The notes under the pieces were generated by a model. It saw nothing but the letters and a program-made list of their open reading frames with translations. It was not told the origin of the DNA and searched no databases. From assembly GCF_001976065.1 (NCBI RefSeq), contig NZ_MNAH01000002.1, positions 238,848-302,847 of the forward strand: DNA of 64,000 bases, given 5' to 3'. Positions 42,681 to 51,723 of the stretch are shown here, one piece after another. Origin of the DNA: Pseudomonas putida (GTDB lineage: Bacteria > Pseudomonadota > Gammaproteobacteria > Pseudomonadales > Pseudomonadaceae). Made by a program: the position numbers and the translations under genes. How positions within the stretch are numbered: the first letter of the stretch is position 1; each line of letters opens with the position of its first letter.

Positions 42681-45600
42681 TCATGGGGTCGTGACGTGTA
42701 ATTGCCGGCCCAGATGGCAGATCAGCCAGGCCACACTGTCGGCGTTTGCAAGTTGCACGGCCAGCCTGGTCAGGGCGTTTTTCTTGAAGACAGTGCGGGC
42801 GCCACTCAGGTTTTCTGCACCGGTCTCGGACAGGACTCGCAGCGCTGCGGGGGCTGTGGCATCCATATCAGCCCGTTCGCCCGTATCCGGATCGTAGGTC
42901 ATGAACAATTCGGTATACGGTGTTTTTGTCGAGAGGGCGGTGTCCTGCAGTTTGCTCAATTCGTTCTTCATATCGCTGGCGGTGGCGCTGGCTGAGCCAA
43001 TCAGGTCGACAAAGGGCCTGCTCGCATCGAGATAGGCAATGTCTTCGGTTTCACAGGCAATGTGCGAAAGCTCATGGACAAGGGTCGATGCCCTGGCGTG
43101 TGCGCTGATTGGAAAAGCCGTGTCGGTGAGATGCGGTTTGTAGAGATCGAATTGGGGGGCAAAGAAGCGCTCAGCCAGGTAAATTTTCCGCTTTGCGTCC
43201 CTTGGAACCGTGAAGGCGAAGGTACCGTCCGGATCGGTGATCACTCTGCCCAACGCAAAACGCCGGGAGTCCTCTTTCCTGAGTGTGGGGTCCAGCAGGG
43301 CCGTGAAAATCTCGCCGACGACTTTTTCAAGCATCTCTATATGCTTGGGTAACACCTGCGACACATCGATAAAGTCCTTGACCAGCCGATGCACAGGTGT
43401 GTCCGTACTACCGGACGTCTTGAGCAATTGCAGGTTGCGAAAGCTGTTCCAGGTATAGGTCGTCGCCAGGTCCAGGGCTTCTTGTATCTCGCGCGCCTTT
43501 TGCGGGTATCGACGACGGATTGCGGGCATGCCATTGGCGTCGACGTTCATGCCATCCCACACCGAAACCAGGGTCTCCAGTCGCCTGAGCAAGCCGAAAC
43601 GGGGTTTCGTGTCCTGAGCCACAAGCCACTGTCTCGATGCCGCCAGGCGCAGCTTGGGACCAGGGGTTTGCTGGGGCCCAATGCGCCACTGGACCTTGCC
43701 CTGGGTGACCGGGTAGACCTTTCCGGCCACCGGCGCATAGTGGTTTTTTGTGGTTGGATGCTGGTAGAGGTGAAGCTTTGAGTCGAATGTCAGCGAACCC
43801 AGGTCGACATCGTGGCTTTCGTAACGCTTCAGGTGCGTGCGTTCGGTGGCGGTGATGTCGATGTCTTGCCATCGGCTCGCGGCTTTGGGCTTGGCAGTTG
43901 GAGTGGCGCCGGAGGGCGAAGGCGCCGTGACCTCGGGTTCCAGCGACTGGCGCAACGTAGCGAGTTCTGCGATGCCGCTGATGAACTCGGTTAAAGCCTT
44001 GCCCCAGTGGTGGGTTTGCAGGTCTTCGGCCGATTGCTTGATGTCGCGGTAGCTGCGCCACACCGTCAAGGGGTAGGCGAGCCTGCCCATGCAAAACGTA
44101 GATGCCGCTTGCAGATCTTCGCCCATGACCTGTTTGATGGTTGCCCATTCGCTTTGCTTTTTGTCTTCGGCCTGACAACCGAGCAATCGCCCCAGTAACG
44201 CGACATTGTCTTTGAGCAAGTGTTTGAGCAGGTTGCCCTTGATCGGACGCGAAGCCAGCGTCAAGCCATCGGCTGGAGTGGCTTTGGGGGCGGGTTCGGA
44301 ACTGGCGGCACGTCGTTGACGGGGTGCCAGATGGCTTTCCAGCAGCGTCCGGTCAGTTTGTGGCAGATTCGTTAGTAGCCAGTCGAACAATGCCCCGCGG
44401 GTCTTGAGTTCTGCCAGCAGTTGCTGTTCGTTTTCATATTCCTTGAGCCCGTGCCGGGGGCTGTGCGGCGCCAGTAAAACCTGACGCGAGGAGTCGCTGG
44501 CGCTTGAGCCGATCAGGTAGACGCCTGGCACGGTGGTTGTCTGGCCTTTGCTCAGGCCCATGAATTCGAGCGGGCGAATCATGGCGTGTGCACCATCGAC
44601 GGCGGCACGGGCAATGGCGTCGGGCATGTCCATCACTTGCCGCACCAGATCAAACGCAGATTCGCTGAGGCGCTCCTGCATTTTCTCGCAGTGGGCGTAA
44701 TGCATCAGTTGCCACGGCACTTGTAGGAAGAAGCGTTTCCTGCGTTCGGCGTTCGCCGGGGTGTCGGCAAGGGACACTGTGATTTTTCTCTGTTGACGCT
44801 TGCCCGCATCCAGATTTTTTATCAGGTCCTTGATGTAGCGTTCGTCCATCTTTTGGGGAATGACCGTTGAATCGAGCGACACGGCAGTCAAATGGATTTG
44901 CTCGAGATCCTTGAGGTGTGTAAGGGCAAAATCGGTCAGGGTCTGGGTGCTGGCCGCAATCATGGGTCGAGCGTTGACGTGAATCTGGATCTTGTCCGGA
45001 TCGATGTTGAAGGTGTCGGCCTTGAGCTGTTGTTCAAGCGCCACGCGCGCTGTTCCCCGCAGCGAATCCGTGCCCGTGAGGTAGTCCTGATCGTCTTTGA
45101 CATTGTTGAGGTATTGTTGGAGCAATTCGCCGTGTAACCGCAGATCCTTGATCGATGCCTGGCCCAGCCATGCGGGCAGTCTTTGCCGGGTGGTCAGGGA
45201 TCGGGCGATGTCCATCGCACGGTGCAGGCCTGTCAGTGGTTGGCGCAACGCAACGAGACTCAGGAGACTGGCCTTTGACGCGGCGTCATTTAGCGTAGCC
45301 AGGGCACTGACCACGCACGTCTGGTCCAGGTGCACATGGTTTTTCTGCACTTCATCGAGAAAGTTACCGTCGATGCGCTGCGGCGGCGCGAGCGTGTAGT
45401 GCTTGCCAGGATGTCGCTCGCCGCGGCCGAGGTTCTCCAAGAGGGTCAAGCGCTGGCGGTGATCACTGAGTCGTCGAGCCAGCTCGCTCAACAGTGCCGG
45501 CAGCGCCTTGAAGACTTCGTACCCGAACGCTGGCGTCCACAATATCGTCTTGCCGGAATGCGCCGGGTCCAGGCCACCACGCTCGGTCAGGACAAAACAA

Positions 45601-47516
45601 CTGGCCAGTTTCAACGGGGCTGTGGCGTCGCTTGCCTTTAACGCCAGGGAAAATACGTCCGGTAAAAAGCCGTTCAATGCCGCGCGGTGCAAGCGCACGG
45701 GGGTATCGAGCAGCGTTTTGATGATGGTCTGTTCCGTCTCGCCCAAAGTGCGGTCGACGGCCCGTAGCTTAAGCTCACTGCGCAAGGCGATGGACAGGGT
45801 ATTGCTGAAACTTGATTTCAGCTCGGCCAGTGACGGGTCGACAATGCGCTGCGCCTCGGTAACCGTTTCAGTTGTCGCCGCGATGGCGGGGTAATTGTCG
45901 AGGCGTTGGCGAAGGGCCTGTGCAACGCTATCGAGCGATGCCAGTTGCTCTTTCGCCGACTCGGCGCGCACCGTGGCCGGTTGTGCATTCCAGCGCAGAT
46001 CGGCGTGGGTACTCCAGCGTCCTGCGGCGTTGGCAGCCAGCAATCGATCGTCGATCAAACCCCTGACATCGAGGGTCTTGTCGAGCAAGGCATGGGGATT
46101 GAGTGTGCCTTCGCTTGCACGGTACAGACTCAACGCGTAGCTCAGGTTCTGCCGTTGCTTGGCGAGAATGTCAGCCATCAATTGTTCGAACACCGGACCT
46201 CGGACCGGTTCTCCGGTGATGACGCGCTCTTGCGGATCCTGCGCAAGGAAGAGGCCACGCTCGTCCAGCGACATGACATTGAGTTGCGCGTCTTCGTGTC
46301 CCTGGCTTTGCAGCATCTGCAGCACGATCTTCTTCACCGCGGCCAGATCAGTTGTCGCCTCGATGCCTCTGGATTGCGTATAGAGAAAACCCAGGGTGTC
46401 GCTGCTGCCGATCATCAAGCTCGAGGCCAGTTCCACATAGGGTTTGAACGGCGCACTGACCCGCACTTTTTCAATGCGCAGCGAAGGGGACGTGACGGGC
46501 GCGTTGTCGAGATTGGCCAGCTGTGCATATTCCTGCGTCGTGATGACGCCGTTTTGGCGCTGGAGCAAAAGCTTCACCTCATAGGTGTCCTGCATGCCCT
46601 CGGTAAAAAGCGTCAGCGGCGATAGCTGACCGCTGACAGGGGTGTTCCAGAATGATTCGAGCAAGGCTTCGAGGTGAGGTGTAAGGCTTTGCGCGATTTC
46701 TTGAACCACGCTTTCCCACGCCTGATTATCGGCATCACTGCTCACCGCGAGTTCTGGATGGGCGAACACTCGCGAGTCGCCAGCGGGCCATTGGTTGGTC
46801 AGGTAGACGTGCAGGAGTGCATCGCTCAGCGAGATCGAGGAAATGATGTGCTGATGCTCGGCGCCATCGACAGGGTCCGTCCTGACAAAGCTTTTCAGGC
46901 GGGTCAGGCGTTGGTCCAGGTTTGGAAAGGATTGGCGCAAGCTGATCTTGAGCAATTCGTCGAGCATCGATTGCAAATGTGGCAACTTGACCAGGGCCCC
47001 GATCATCGAATCGATATTGTGTTGCTGGTTCAGGTCGAGGATGCGTTCCTGATCCTGGAACACTGCACCGTCGATATCTTGCGTGGAAATTTGCGCTTCG
47101 CTGGCCGCCAACACAGTGGCGCGTTGCTCGATGGAGAGAAAGCGCAGCAGTTCAAGCTTGCCGGTGTGATGTGCCAACCACTGCTTCAGCGTGTTTTGCA
47201 GGTCGTCCATGCCCGTGAACTTGATCAGGCCTTTGTACGGTGTATAGAGCGTGACTTCGCCATCGTCGGGGCGGCCCATGGCAAAGGCGCCGGCCAATGG
47301 AATATCGTCCTTGCCGGCCAGGCTCAAGAGCAAGCGTTTGACGTGCATGGGACTGGTTGCGCCTACGCGAGCTGAATCGGTGGCCAGGTAAACGTTGTTC
47401 AACCAGTTCAGGTCAGCCATCGTCATGCCCAGGGCTTTCTCGCGATCACCGGGCTGCCTGGCTTTGGATGCAAGTAGTGCCTCGTCGAAAAAATAAGGCA
47501 ATGGGGCGCCAATCAT
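42681..47516 (-). CDS. Giant toxin-like protein with C-terminal HExxH metalloprotease site
   Basis: The 1611-residue cytoplasmic-type protein has no signal peptide. It looks like the large Pseudomonas dermonecrotic-toxin-like (DUF6543) proteins: long alpha-helical N-terminal and central parts, with PGVYLIGSSASDSSRQVLLAPHSPRHGLKEYENEQQLLAEL near residue 1010, a motif I associate with that class. The C-terminus carries STLVHELSHIACETEDIAYLD, with H1481, E1482 and H1485, then T1490-E-D1492. This recalls aspzincin (M35-like) peptidases (HExxH plus GTxD). Probably a delivered effector cleaving a host or competitor protein. Delivery route unknown, and no immunity gene is evident. Confidence 0.82.
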   Translation of the reverse strand: MIGAPLPYFFDEALLASKARQPGDREKALGMTMADLNWLNNVYLATDSARVGATSPMHVKRLLLSLAGKDDIPLAGAFAMGRPDDGEVTLYTPYKGLIKFTGMDDLQNTLKQWLAHHTGKLELLRFLSIEQRATVLAASEAQISTQDIDGAVFQDQERILDLNQQHNIDSMIGALVKLPHLQSMLDELLKISLRQSFPNLDQRLTRLKSFVRTDPVDGAEHQHIISSISLSDALLHVYLTNQWPAGDSRVFAHPELAVSSDADNQAWESVVQEIAQSLTPHLEALLESFWNTPVSGQLSPLTLFTEGMQDTYEVKLLLQRQNGVITTQEYAQLANLDNAPVTSPSLRIEKVRVSAPFKPYVELASSLMIGSSDTLGFLYTQSRGIEATTDLAAVKKIVLQMLQSQGHEDAQLNVMSLDERGLFLAQDPQERVITGEPVRGPVFEQLMADILAKQRQNLSYALSLYRASEGTLNPHALLDKTLDVRGLIDDRLLAANAAGRWSTHADLRWNAQPATVRAESAKEQLASLDSVAQALRQRLDNYPAIAATTETVTEAQRIVDPSLAELKSSFSNTLSIALRSELKLRAVDRTLGETEQTIIKTLLDTPVRLHRAALNGFLPDVFSLALKASDATAPLKLASCFVLTERGGLDPAHSGKTILWTPAFGYEVFKALPALLSELARRLSDHRQRLTLLENLGRGERHPGKHYTLAPPQRIDGNFLDEVQKNHVHLDQTCVVSALATLNDAASKASLLSLVALRQPLTGLHRAMDIARSLTTRQRLPAWLGQASIKDLRLHGELLQQYLNNVKDDQDYLTGTDSLRGTARVALEQQLKADTFNIDPDKIQIHVNARPMIAASTQTLTDFALTHLKDLEQIHLTAVSLDSTVIPQKMDERYIKDLIKNLDAGKRQQRKITVSLADTPANAERRKRFFLQVPWQLMHYAHCEKMQERLSESAFDLVRQVMDMPDAIARAAVDGAHAMIRPLEFMGLSKGQTTTVPGVYLIGSSASDSSRQVLLAPHSPRHGLKEYENEQQLLAELKTRGALFDWLLTNLPQTDRTLLESHLAPRQRRAASSEPAPKATPADGLTLASRPIKGNLLKHLLKDNVALLGRLLGCQAEDKKQSEWATIKQVMGEDLQAASTFCMGRLAYPLTVWRSYRDIKQSAEDLQTHHWGKALTEFISGIAELATLRQSLEPEVTAPSPSGATPTAKPKAASRWQDIDITATERTHLKRYESHDVDLGSLTFDSKLHLYQHPTTKNHYAPVAGKVYPVTQGKVQWRIGPQQTPGPKLRLAASRQWLVAQDTKPRFGLLRRLETLVSVWDGMNVDANGMPAIRRRYPQKAREIQEALDLATTYTWNSFRNLQLLKTSGSTDTPVHRLVKDFIDVSQVLPKHIEMLEKVVGEIFTALLDPTLRKEDSRRFALGRVITDPDGTFAFTVPRDAKRKIYLAERFFAPQFDLYKPHLTDTAFPISAHARASTLVHELSHIACETEDIAYLDASRPFVDLIGSASATASDMKNELSKLQDTALSTKTPYTELFMTYDPDTGERADMDATAPAALRVLSETGAENLSGARTVFKKNALTRLAVQLANADSVAWLICHLGRQLHVTTP

Positions 47517-47713
47517 GGTTTTTCCTCAATGGGGCTGCGAGCAGCGCTCGCAGGTGTCGGATCGAGTAAAAACAGTACGGTTGGCGCAACGCCCAGGTGC
47601 GGTACATATTGCTTGGCGGCCAAGTTCGCAGTTGACAGGTTGCTCGCCCCGCGTTGTTATTCGGCGGTCTACCTACGCTGTTGCCCCCTCCAATAATTAG
47701 TCTGGAGCTTCAG

Positions 47714-48754
47714 ATGTCCGCGCCACACGATCCTGTATCGACTGTTGTCTCGCAAAACCTGTCCCTCGATGAGCTGACGGCATTGCTTGAGCAGATATTC
47801 CTGCGCCATGGCACTTCAGGCGACGTCGCCCGGGTGCTGGCGCAAAACTGCGCCGGCGCCGAACGCGATGGTGCCCACAGCCATGGCGTGTTCCGCATTC
47901 CCGGTTATGTCTCGACCCTGCAAAGCGGCTGGGTCAATGGCCAGGCCGTGCCAGTGGTCGAGGATGTGGCGAGCGGGTTTGTCCGGGTCGATGCCGGTAA
48001 CGGATTTGCCCAACCGGCCCTGGCGGCCGCGCGCCCGCTGCTGGTGGAGAAGGCCCGTAGCGCCGGTATCGCGGTGCTGGCGATCCGTAACTCCCATCAC
48101 TTCGCCGCCTTGTGGCCGGACGTCGAGCCCTTCGCCTATGAGGGGTTGGTCGCGCTCAGCGTGGTCAACAGCATGACGTGCGTGGTGCCCCACGGCGCCG
48201 ATCGACCGCTGTTCGGCACCAACCCGATTGCCTTCGCCGCCCCCCGAGCCGACGGCAATCCAATCGTCTTCGACCTGGCCACCAGCGCCATTGCCCATGG
48301 CGATGTGCAGATTGCCGCACGCAAGGGCGAGCGGTTGCCGCCGGGCATGGGCGTCGACAGCCTCGGTCAACCGACCCAGGACCCCAAGGCGATTCTCGAG
48401 GGGGGCGCATTGCTGCCGTTCGGCGGGCATAAGGGCTCGGCGCTGTCGATGATGGTGGAGTTGCTCGCGGCGGCGCTGACGGGGGGGAATTTTTCGTTCG
48501 AGTTCGACTGGAAAAACCATCCCGGCGCCAAGACGCCCTGGACTGGCCAGTTACTGATCGTGATTGACCCGAGCAAGGCGGCCGGGCAGGGTTTTGCGCA
48601 ACGCAGCGAGGAGCTGGTGCGGCAGATGCATGGTGTGGGGCTCAAGCGCTTGCCGGGCGATCGGCGCCACATTCAACGCGCCAGGTCGCAGGCCGACGGC
48701 ATTGCGCTGGAGGCCTCGGAGTTGGCGAACTTGCGGGCGCTGGCCGGTCTCTGA
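47714..48754 (+). CDS. dpkA: Delta1-piperideine-2-carboxylate / pyrroline-2-carboxylate reductase
   Basis: A 346-residue NADPH-dependent reductase of the malate/L-lactate (Ldh2) fold. It reduces cyclic imines from D-lysine to L-pipecolate and from D-proline to L-proline. AERDGAHSHGVFRIPGY (catalytic His), NSHHFAALWPDVEP and LLPFGGHKGSALSMMVELLAAALTGGNFSFEFDW match the DpkA proteins of Pseudomonas as I recall them. GGAG supports the ATG at 47714. It is monocistronic, ended by the palindrome at 48776-48801. Confidence 0.88.
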   Translation: MSAPHDPVSTVVSQNLSLDELTALLEQIFLRHGTSGDVARVLAQNCAGAERDGAHSHGVFRIPGYVSTLQSGWVNGQAVPVVEDVASGFVRVDAGNGFAQPALAAARPLLVEKARSAGIAVLAIRNSHHFAALWPDVEPFAYEGLVALSVVNSMTCVVPHGADRPLFGTNPIAFAAPRADGNPIVFDLATSAIAHGDVQIAARKGERLPPGMGVDSLGQPTQDPKAILEGGALLPFGGHKGSALSMMVELLAAALTGGNFSFEFDWKNHPGAKTPWTGQLLIVIDPSKAAGQGFAQRSEELVRQMHGVGLKRLPGDRRHIQRARSQADGIALEASELANLRALAGL

Positions 48755-48775
48755 GACGTAAGGCAGGAAGCATGG

Positions 48776-48801
48776 CCCTGTAGGCGCCAGCGCCTACAGG
48801 G
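48776..48801. repeat. Short perfect palindrome between convergent genes
   Basis: ccctgtaggcgc and its exact complement with a 2-nt loop. No T run follows. It is a REP-class hairpin that may attenuate both flanking genes. Confidence 0.65.
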
Positions 48802-48811
48802 GCACAGCGGG

Positions 48812-49129
48812 TCAGCGGCGCGCCAGCAGCATGCCGACCACCAGCCCGAATCCGGCAGAAACCGCCACGGTTTGCCATGGGTGGCCACCGATGTAGTTTT
48901 CGGTGGCATCGACTGCGGGAATGGCCCGCTGCCGAACGTTGGTGACCGAGTCCCGGGCCTGTTGCAGCTTCAGGGCAATTTGCCCACGTAGCGTTTCTGC
49001 TTCCTCACCAACCAGTGAGGCGCTGCTCTTGAGCAATTTTTCAGACTCTTCGATCAGGGACTGAAGTTCGCTGAAAGCTTGATCCTTGATTTGATCTTCG
49101 GCGGCTTGCAGGGCGGTTTTGCGGGCCAT
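48812..49129 (-). CDS. ElaB/YqjD/DUF883-family membrane-anchored protein
   Basis: 105 residues. The long amphipathic helix (QAAEDQIKDQAFSELQSLIEESEKLLKSSASLVGEEAETLRGQIALKLQQARDSV) is followed by GGHPWQTVAVSAGFGLVVGMLLARR, the C-terminal tail anchor ending in two Arg that defines the family. E. coli relatives associate with inactive ribosomes at the inner membrane in stationary phase. AAGGAG lies upstream. Confidence 0.9.
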   Translation of the reverse strand: MARKTALQAAEDQIKDQAFSELQSLIEESEKLLKSSASLVGEEAETLRGQIALKLQQARDSVTNVRQRAIPAVDATENYIGGHPWQTVAVSAGFGLVVGMLLARR

Positions 49130-49292
49130 TGAAGTACTCCTTGCGGTGATTGGACAGTGAACAGTGGAGTGCCTGGCGATTGAAAAAGTTGCAGGGATTT
49201 TGCCCGGAGGCTCAATCCGCCAGAAAAACCACAGCAGGACGATTCTTTCTACAGTGTAAGATGTCGCCAATTTACACAGCAGGAAAATTCCC

Positions 49293-49544
49293 ATGAGTTT
49301 CAATCTGGCCGACAAACCCCTCGCCGAGCGCGCCGCGCTGGAAGATGAGAAATCCCGTCTGTTCGAGCTCTGGCAAAACAATCTGGGTAAAGCCAAGGGC
49401 GAAGCCGCACGCCTGTTCGGCGAACGCGCCAAGCGCAAAGGCAAATGGGCCGAATGGGTCCGCGCCGAATTGGACGGCATGTCGCCCCCTGAGTTTTCGA
49501 ACATGGTGCGCAGCGAAGTCAATCGCTTGATGGCGGCCAAATAA
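49293..49544 (+). CDS. Conserved small charged protein (83 aa)
   Basis: Sequence MSFNLADKPLAERAALEDEK... through GKWAEWVRAELDGM is highly charged and probably helical, with no membrane segment. AGGA precedes the ATG. I recognise it as a conserved pseudomonad type, without known function. It is divergent from the YqjD-like gene, about 160 bp away. Confidence 0.8.
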   Translation: MSFNLADKPLAERAALEDEKSRLFELWQNNLGKAKGEAARLFGERAKRKGKWAEWVRAELDGMSPPEFSNMVRSEVNRLMAAK

Positions 49545-49585
49545 TCTCCGACGCTCGACCTCGTTGTTTGGTGTTACGCGCTCCC

Positions 49586-49732
49586 TGTAGGAGCTGGCTT
49601 GCCAGCGAATAGGCCTTGTAGGAGCTGGCTTGCCAGCGAATAGGCCTTGTAGGAGCTGGCTTGCCAGCGAATAGGCCCGAAAGACTAGCGCAATCCTCAA
49701 GGCCGCCTTCGCCGGCAAGCCGGCTCCTACAG
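49586..49732. repeat. REP array: three 31-bp direct copies plus one inverted
   Basis: tgtaggagctggcttgccag plus 11 more bases is repeated three times head to tail with period exactly 31 (starts 49586, 49617, 49648). An inverted related REP closes the array at 49732. The last REP contains the stop codon of the LysR gene. Confidence 0.9.
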
Positions 49733-50635
49733 GAAGCAGGCAACAATCGCTTCGCGCACCTTCATGACCACTGGATCGACCTGAGTGCCGGTACGCCAAC
49801 CCATCTCAATCGGGTAGCGCGGCAACGCCAAGGGGCAGGGCAATAGCGCCAGGCCGCTGAGCGCGGCAATGCTCCTGGCCGCATGCGCCGGGATGGTCGC
49901 CACCGCCAGGCTGCCCTTGAGCAAATGCGGTAACGCCGCAAAGTGGGTGGTCGAGGCACAGACCCGTCGACTCAAGCCCAGCGCCGCCAACCCTTCATCG
50001 GTGATCCCGATAAAGCCGCCTGAAGACACCAGGATGTGTTCCCGTGCGACGAACTCCTCGAGACTGATGCTTTGTTGTCCATCAACCAGGCTGAGCGGGT
50101 CTGCCAGGCACAGATAATCGCCTTGCCCCAGCACCTGGCGGCTGAGCAGGCGCTCGGCAAATCCACCGGCGGTGATCGCCAGGTCGATGCTGCGGTCCAT
50201 CAGCGCCTGGGCGACGATTTGGCTGTGGGTCTGACGAAAAATCAGCCGCAGCCGGGGGGCGCACCGGGCAATTTCCTCGATCAGGCGCCGACCGTAGGCG
50301 ATCTCGAAGTCATCCGAAAGCCCCAGGGTCACGGAGCGGCCGTCGTATTGGTTGGCCGTCGGATCGACCATTGCCAGGCTCTGCCGGCATTTGTTCAGGG
50401 CCTCGCTGAGCACCGGCTTCAACTGGTTGGCCCGCAGCGTTGGCGCCAGACCGCGGCCGGTGCGCACGAACAACTGATCGCCATATACCTCGCGCAAGCG
50501 CCGCAATGCCGCACTGACGGCCGATTGCGTCACCCCCAGGCGCAGTGCCGCGCGGCTGGCACTGGATTCCTCGTGCAGGGCTTCGAATACCTTGAGCAGG
50601 TTGAGATCGAGGGTGGCGATATTCATGGGATTCAT
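49727..50635 (-). CDS. LysR-family regulator (likely of the nitrilase gene)
   Basis: 302 residues. N-terminal HTH: LDLNLLKVFEALHEESSASRAALRLGVTQSAVSAALRRLREVYGDQLFVRTGRGLAPT. An effector-binding domain follows. It is divergent from the nitrilase gene 84 bp away, the standard arrangement of a LysR activator and its target. The last codons (ACFL, stop) run into a REP element. A second ATG at 50626 is an equally good start. Confidence 0.9.
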   Translation of the reverse strand: MNPMNIATLDLNLLKVFEALHEESSASRAALRLGVTQSAVSAALRRLREVYGDQLFVRTGRGLAPTLRANQLKPVLSEALNKCRQSLAMVDPTANQYDGRSVTLGLSDDFEIAYGRRLIEEIARCAPRLRLIFRQTHSQIVAQALMDRSIDLAITAGGFAERLLSRQVLGQGDYLCLADPLSLVDGQQSISLEEFVAREHILVSSGGFIGITDEGLAALGLSRRVCASTTHFAALPHLLKGSLAVATIPAHAARSIAALSGLALLPCPLALPRYPIEMGWRTGTQVDPVVMKVREAIVACFL

Positions 50636-50719
50636 ATCATTCAGCAGTGAGTTGGGCTTTATTCATGATCCGATGAGGTTCGAGAATGAGCAACACCTGA
50701 TGCCAATGGAGTCACCGCA

Positions 50720-51643
50720 ATGCCCAAGTCAATCGTTGCCGCCCTGCAGATCGGAGCCTTGCCCGGTGGCAAGGCCGATACCCTCGAACAGCTCCTGTCG
50801 TACGAAAATGCAATCGTCGAATCCGGCGCCGCGCTGGTAGTGATGCCCGAGGCGTTGCTGGGCGGTTATCCCAAGGGGGAAGGGTTCGGCACTCAACTGG
50901 GGTATCGCTTGCCACAGGGGCGCGAGGCCTTCGCCCGCTATTTTGCCAACGCCATCGACGTGCCCGGCGTGGAAACCGAAGCACTGGCCGGGCTGTCGGC
51001 GCGCACCGGGGCCAATCTGGTGATCGGCGTGATCGAACGGGCTGGCAGTACCCTGTACTGCACCGCGCTGTATTTCGACCCCCAGGCTGGCTTGATCGCC
51101 AGGCACCGCAAGCTGATGCCAACCGGCACCGAGCGGCTGATCTGGGGCATGGGCGACGGGTCCACCTTGCCCGTGCTCGACAGCCAGGTCGGGCGGCTCG
51201 GTGCGTTGGTGTGTTGGGAAAACATGATGCCGCTGTTGCGCACTGCGATGTACGCCAAAGGCGTGGAGGTGTGGTGTGCGCCGACCGTGGATGAGCGCGA
51301 GATGTGGCAGGTGAGCATGCGCCATATTGCCCATGAGGGACGCTGCTTCGTGGTCAGCGCGTGCCAGGTACAGGATTCGCCGCAAGCCCTGGGGCTGGAG
51401 ATCGCCAATTGGCCGGTGGACCGGCCACTGATAGCCGGCGGCAGCGTGATCGTCGGGCCGATGGGGGATATCCTGGCCGGGCCGCTAAGGGATGGGCCGG
51501 GTCTGCTTTGCGCGGAAATCGACACCGACGATCTGGTCCGCGCGCGCTACGATTACGATGTGGTCGGGCATTACGCGCGGCCGGACGTGTTCGAGTTGAC
51601 CGTGGATGAGCGGGCCAAGCCTGGCGTTCGTTTCACCACATAA
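50720..51643 (+). CDS. Nitrilase (carbon-nitrogen hydrolase)
   Basis: A 307-residue cytosolic hydrolase converting a nitrile to carboxylate and ammonia. The triad is visible: E44 ([12 protein letters not shown]), K131 (RHRKLMPTG) and C165 ([11 protein letters not shown]). That Cys-Trp-Glu sequence is the nitrilase-branch signature. The true substrate (arylaceto-, aliphatic or cyano-amino-acid nitrile) cannot be decided here. GGAG-like sequence precedes the ATG. Probably controlled by the divergent LysR gene. Confidence 0.9.
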   Translation: MPKSIVAALQIGALPGGKADTLEQLLSYENAIVESGAALVVMPEALLGGYPKGEGFGTQLGYRLPQGREAFARYFANAIDVPGVETEALAGLSARTGANLVIGVIERAGSTLYCTALYFDPQAGLIARHRKLMPTGTERLIWGMGDGSTLPVLDSQVGRLGALVCWENMMPLLRTAMYAKGVEVWCAPTVDEREMWQVSMRHIAHEGRCFVVSACQVQDSPQALGLEIANWPVDRPLIAGGSVIVGPMGDILAGPLRDGPGLLCAEIDTDDLVRARYDYDVVGHYARPDVFELTVDERAKPGVRFTT

Positions 51644-51723
51644 TCCCCTGGCTCGCTCCCACCGGGATTTGCGTCACGAAACGCCAGGTGCCGAACAAGC
51701 CGGCGCCCAGTGTGCGAAGTGGT

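Noticed and set aside
47628..47641. ttgacagg half-site upstream of dpkA and the toxin gene
   Set aside because: No CTGTCA partner at the right distance, so it cannot be counted as a fifth site.
49586..49735. Possible CRISPR array
   Set aside because: The three 31-bp units are adjacent with no spacers, are REP-class palindromes, and no cas genes are present.
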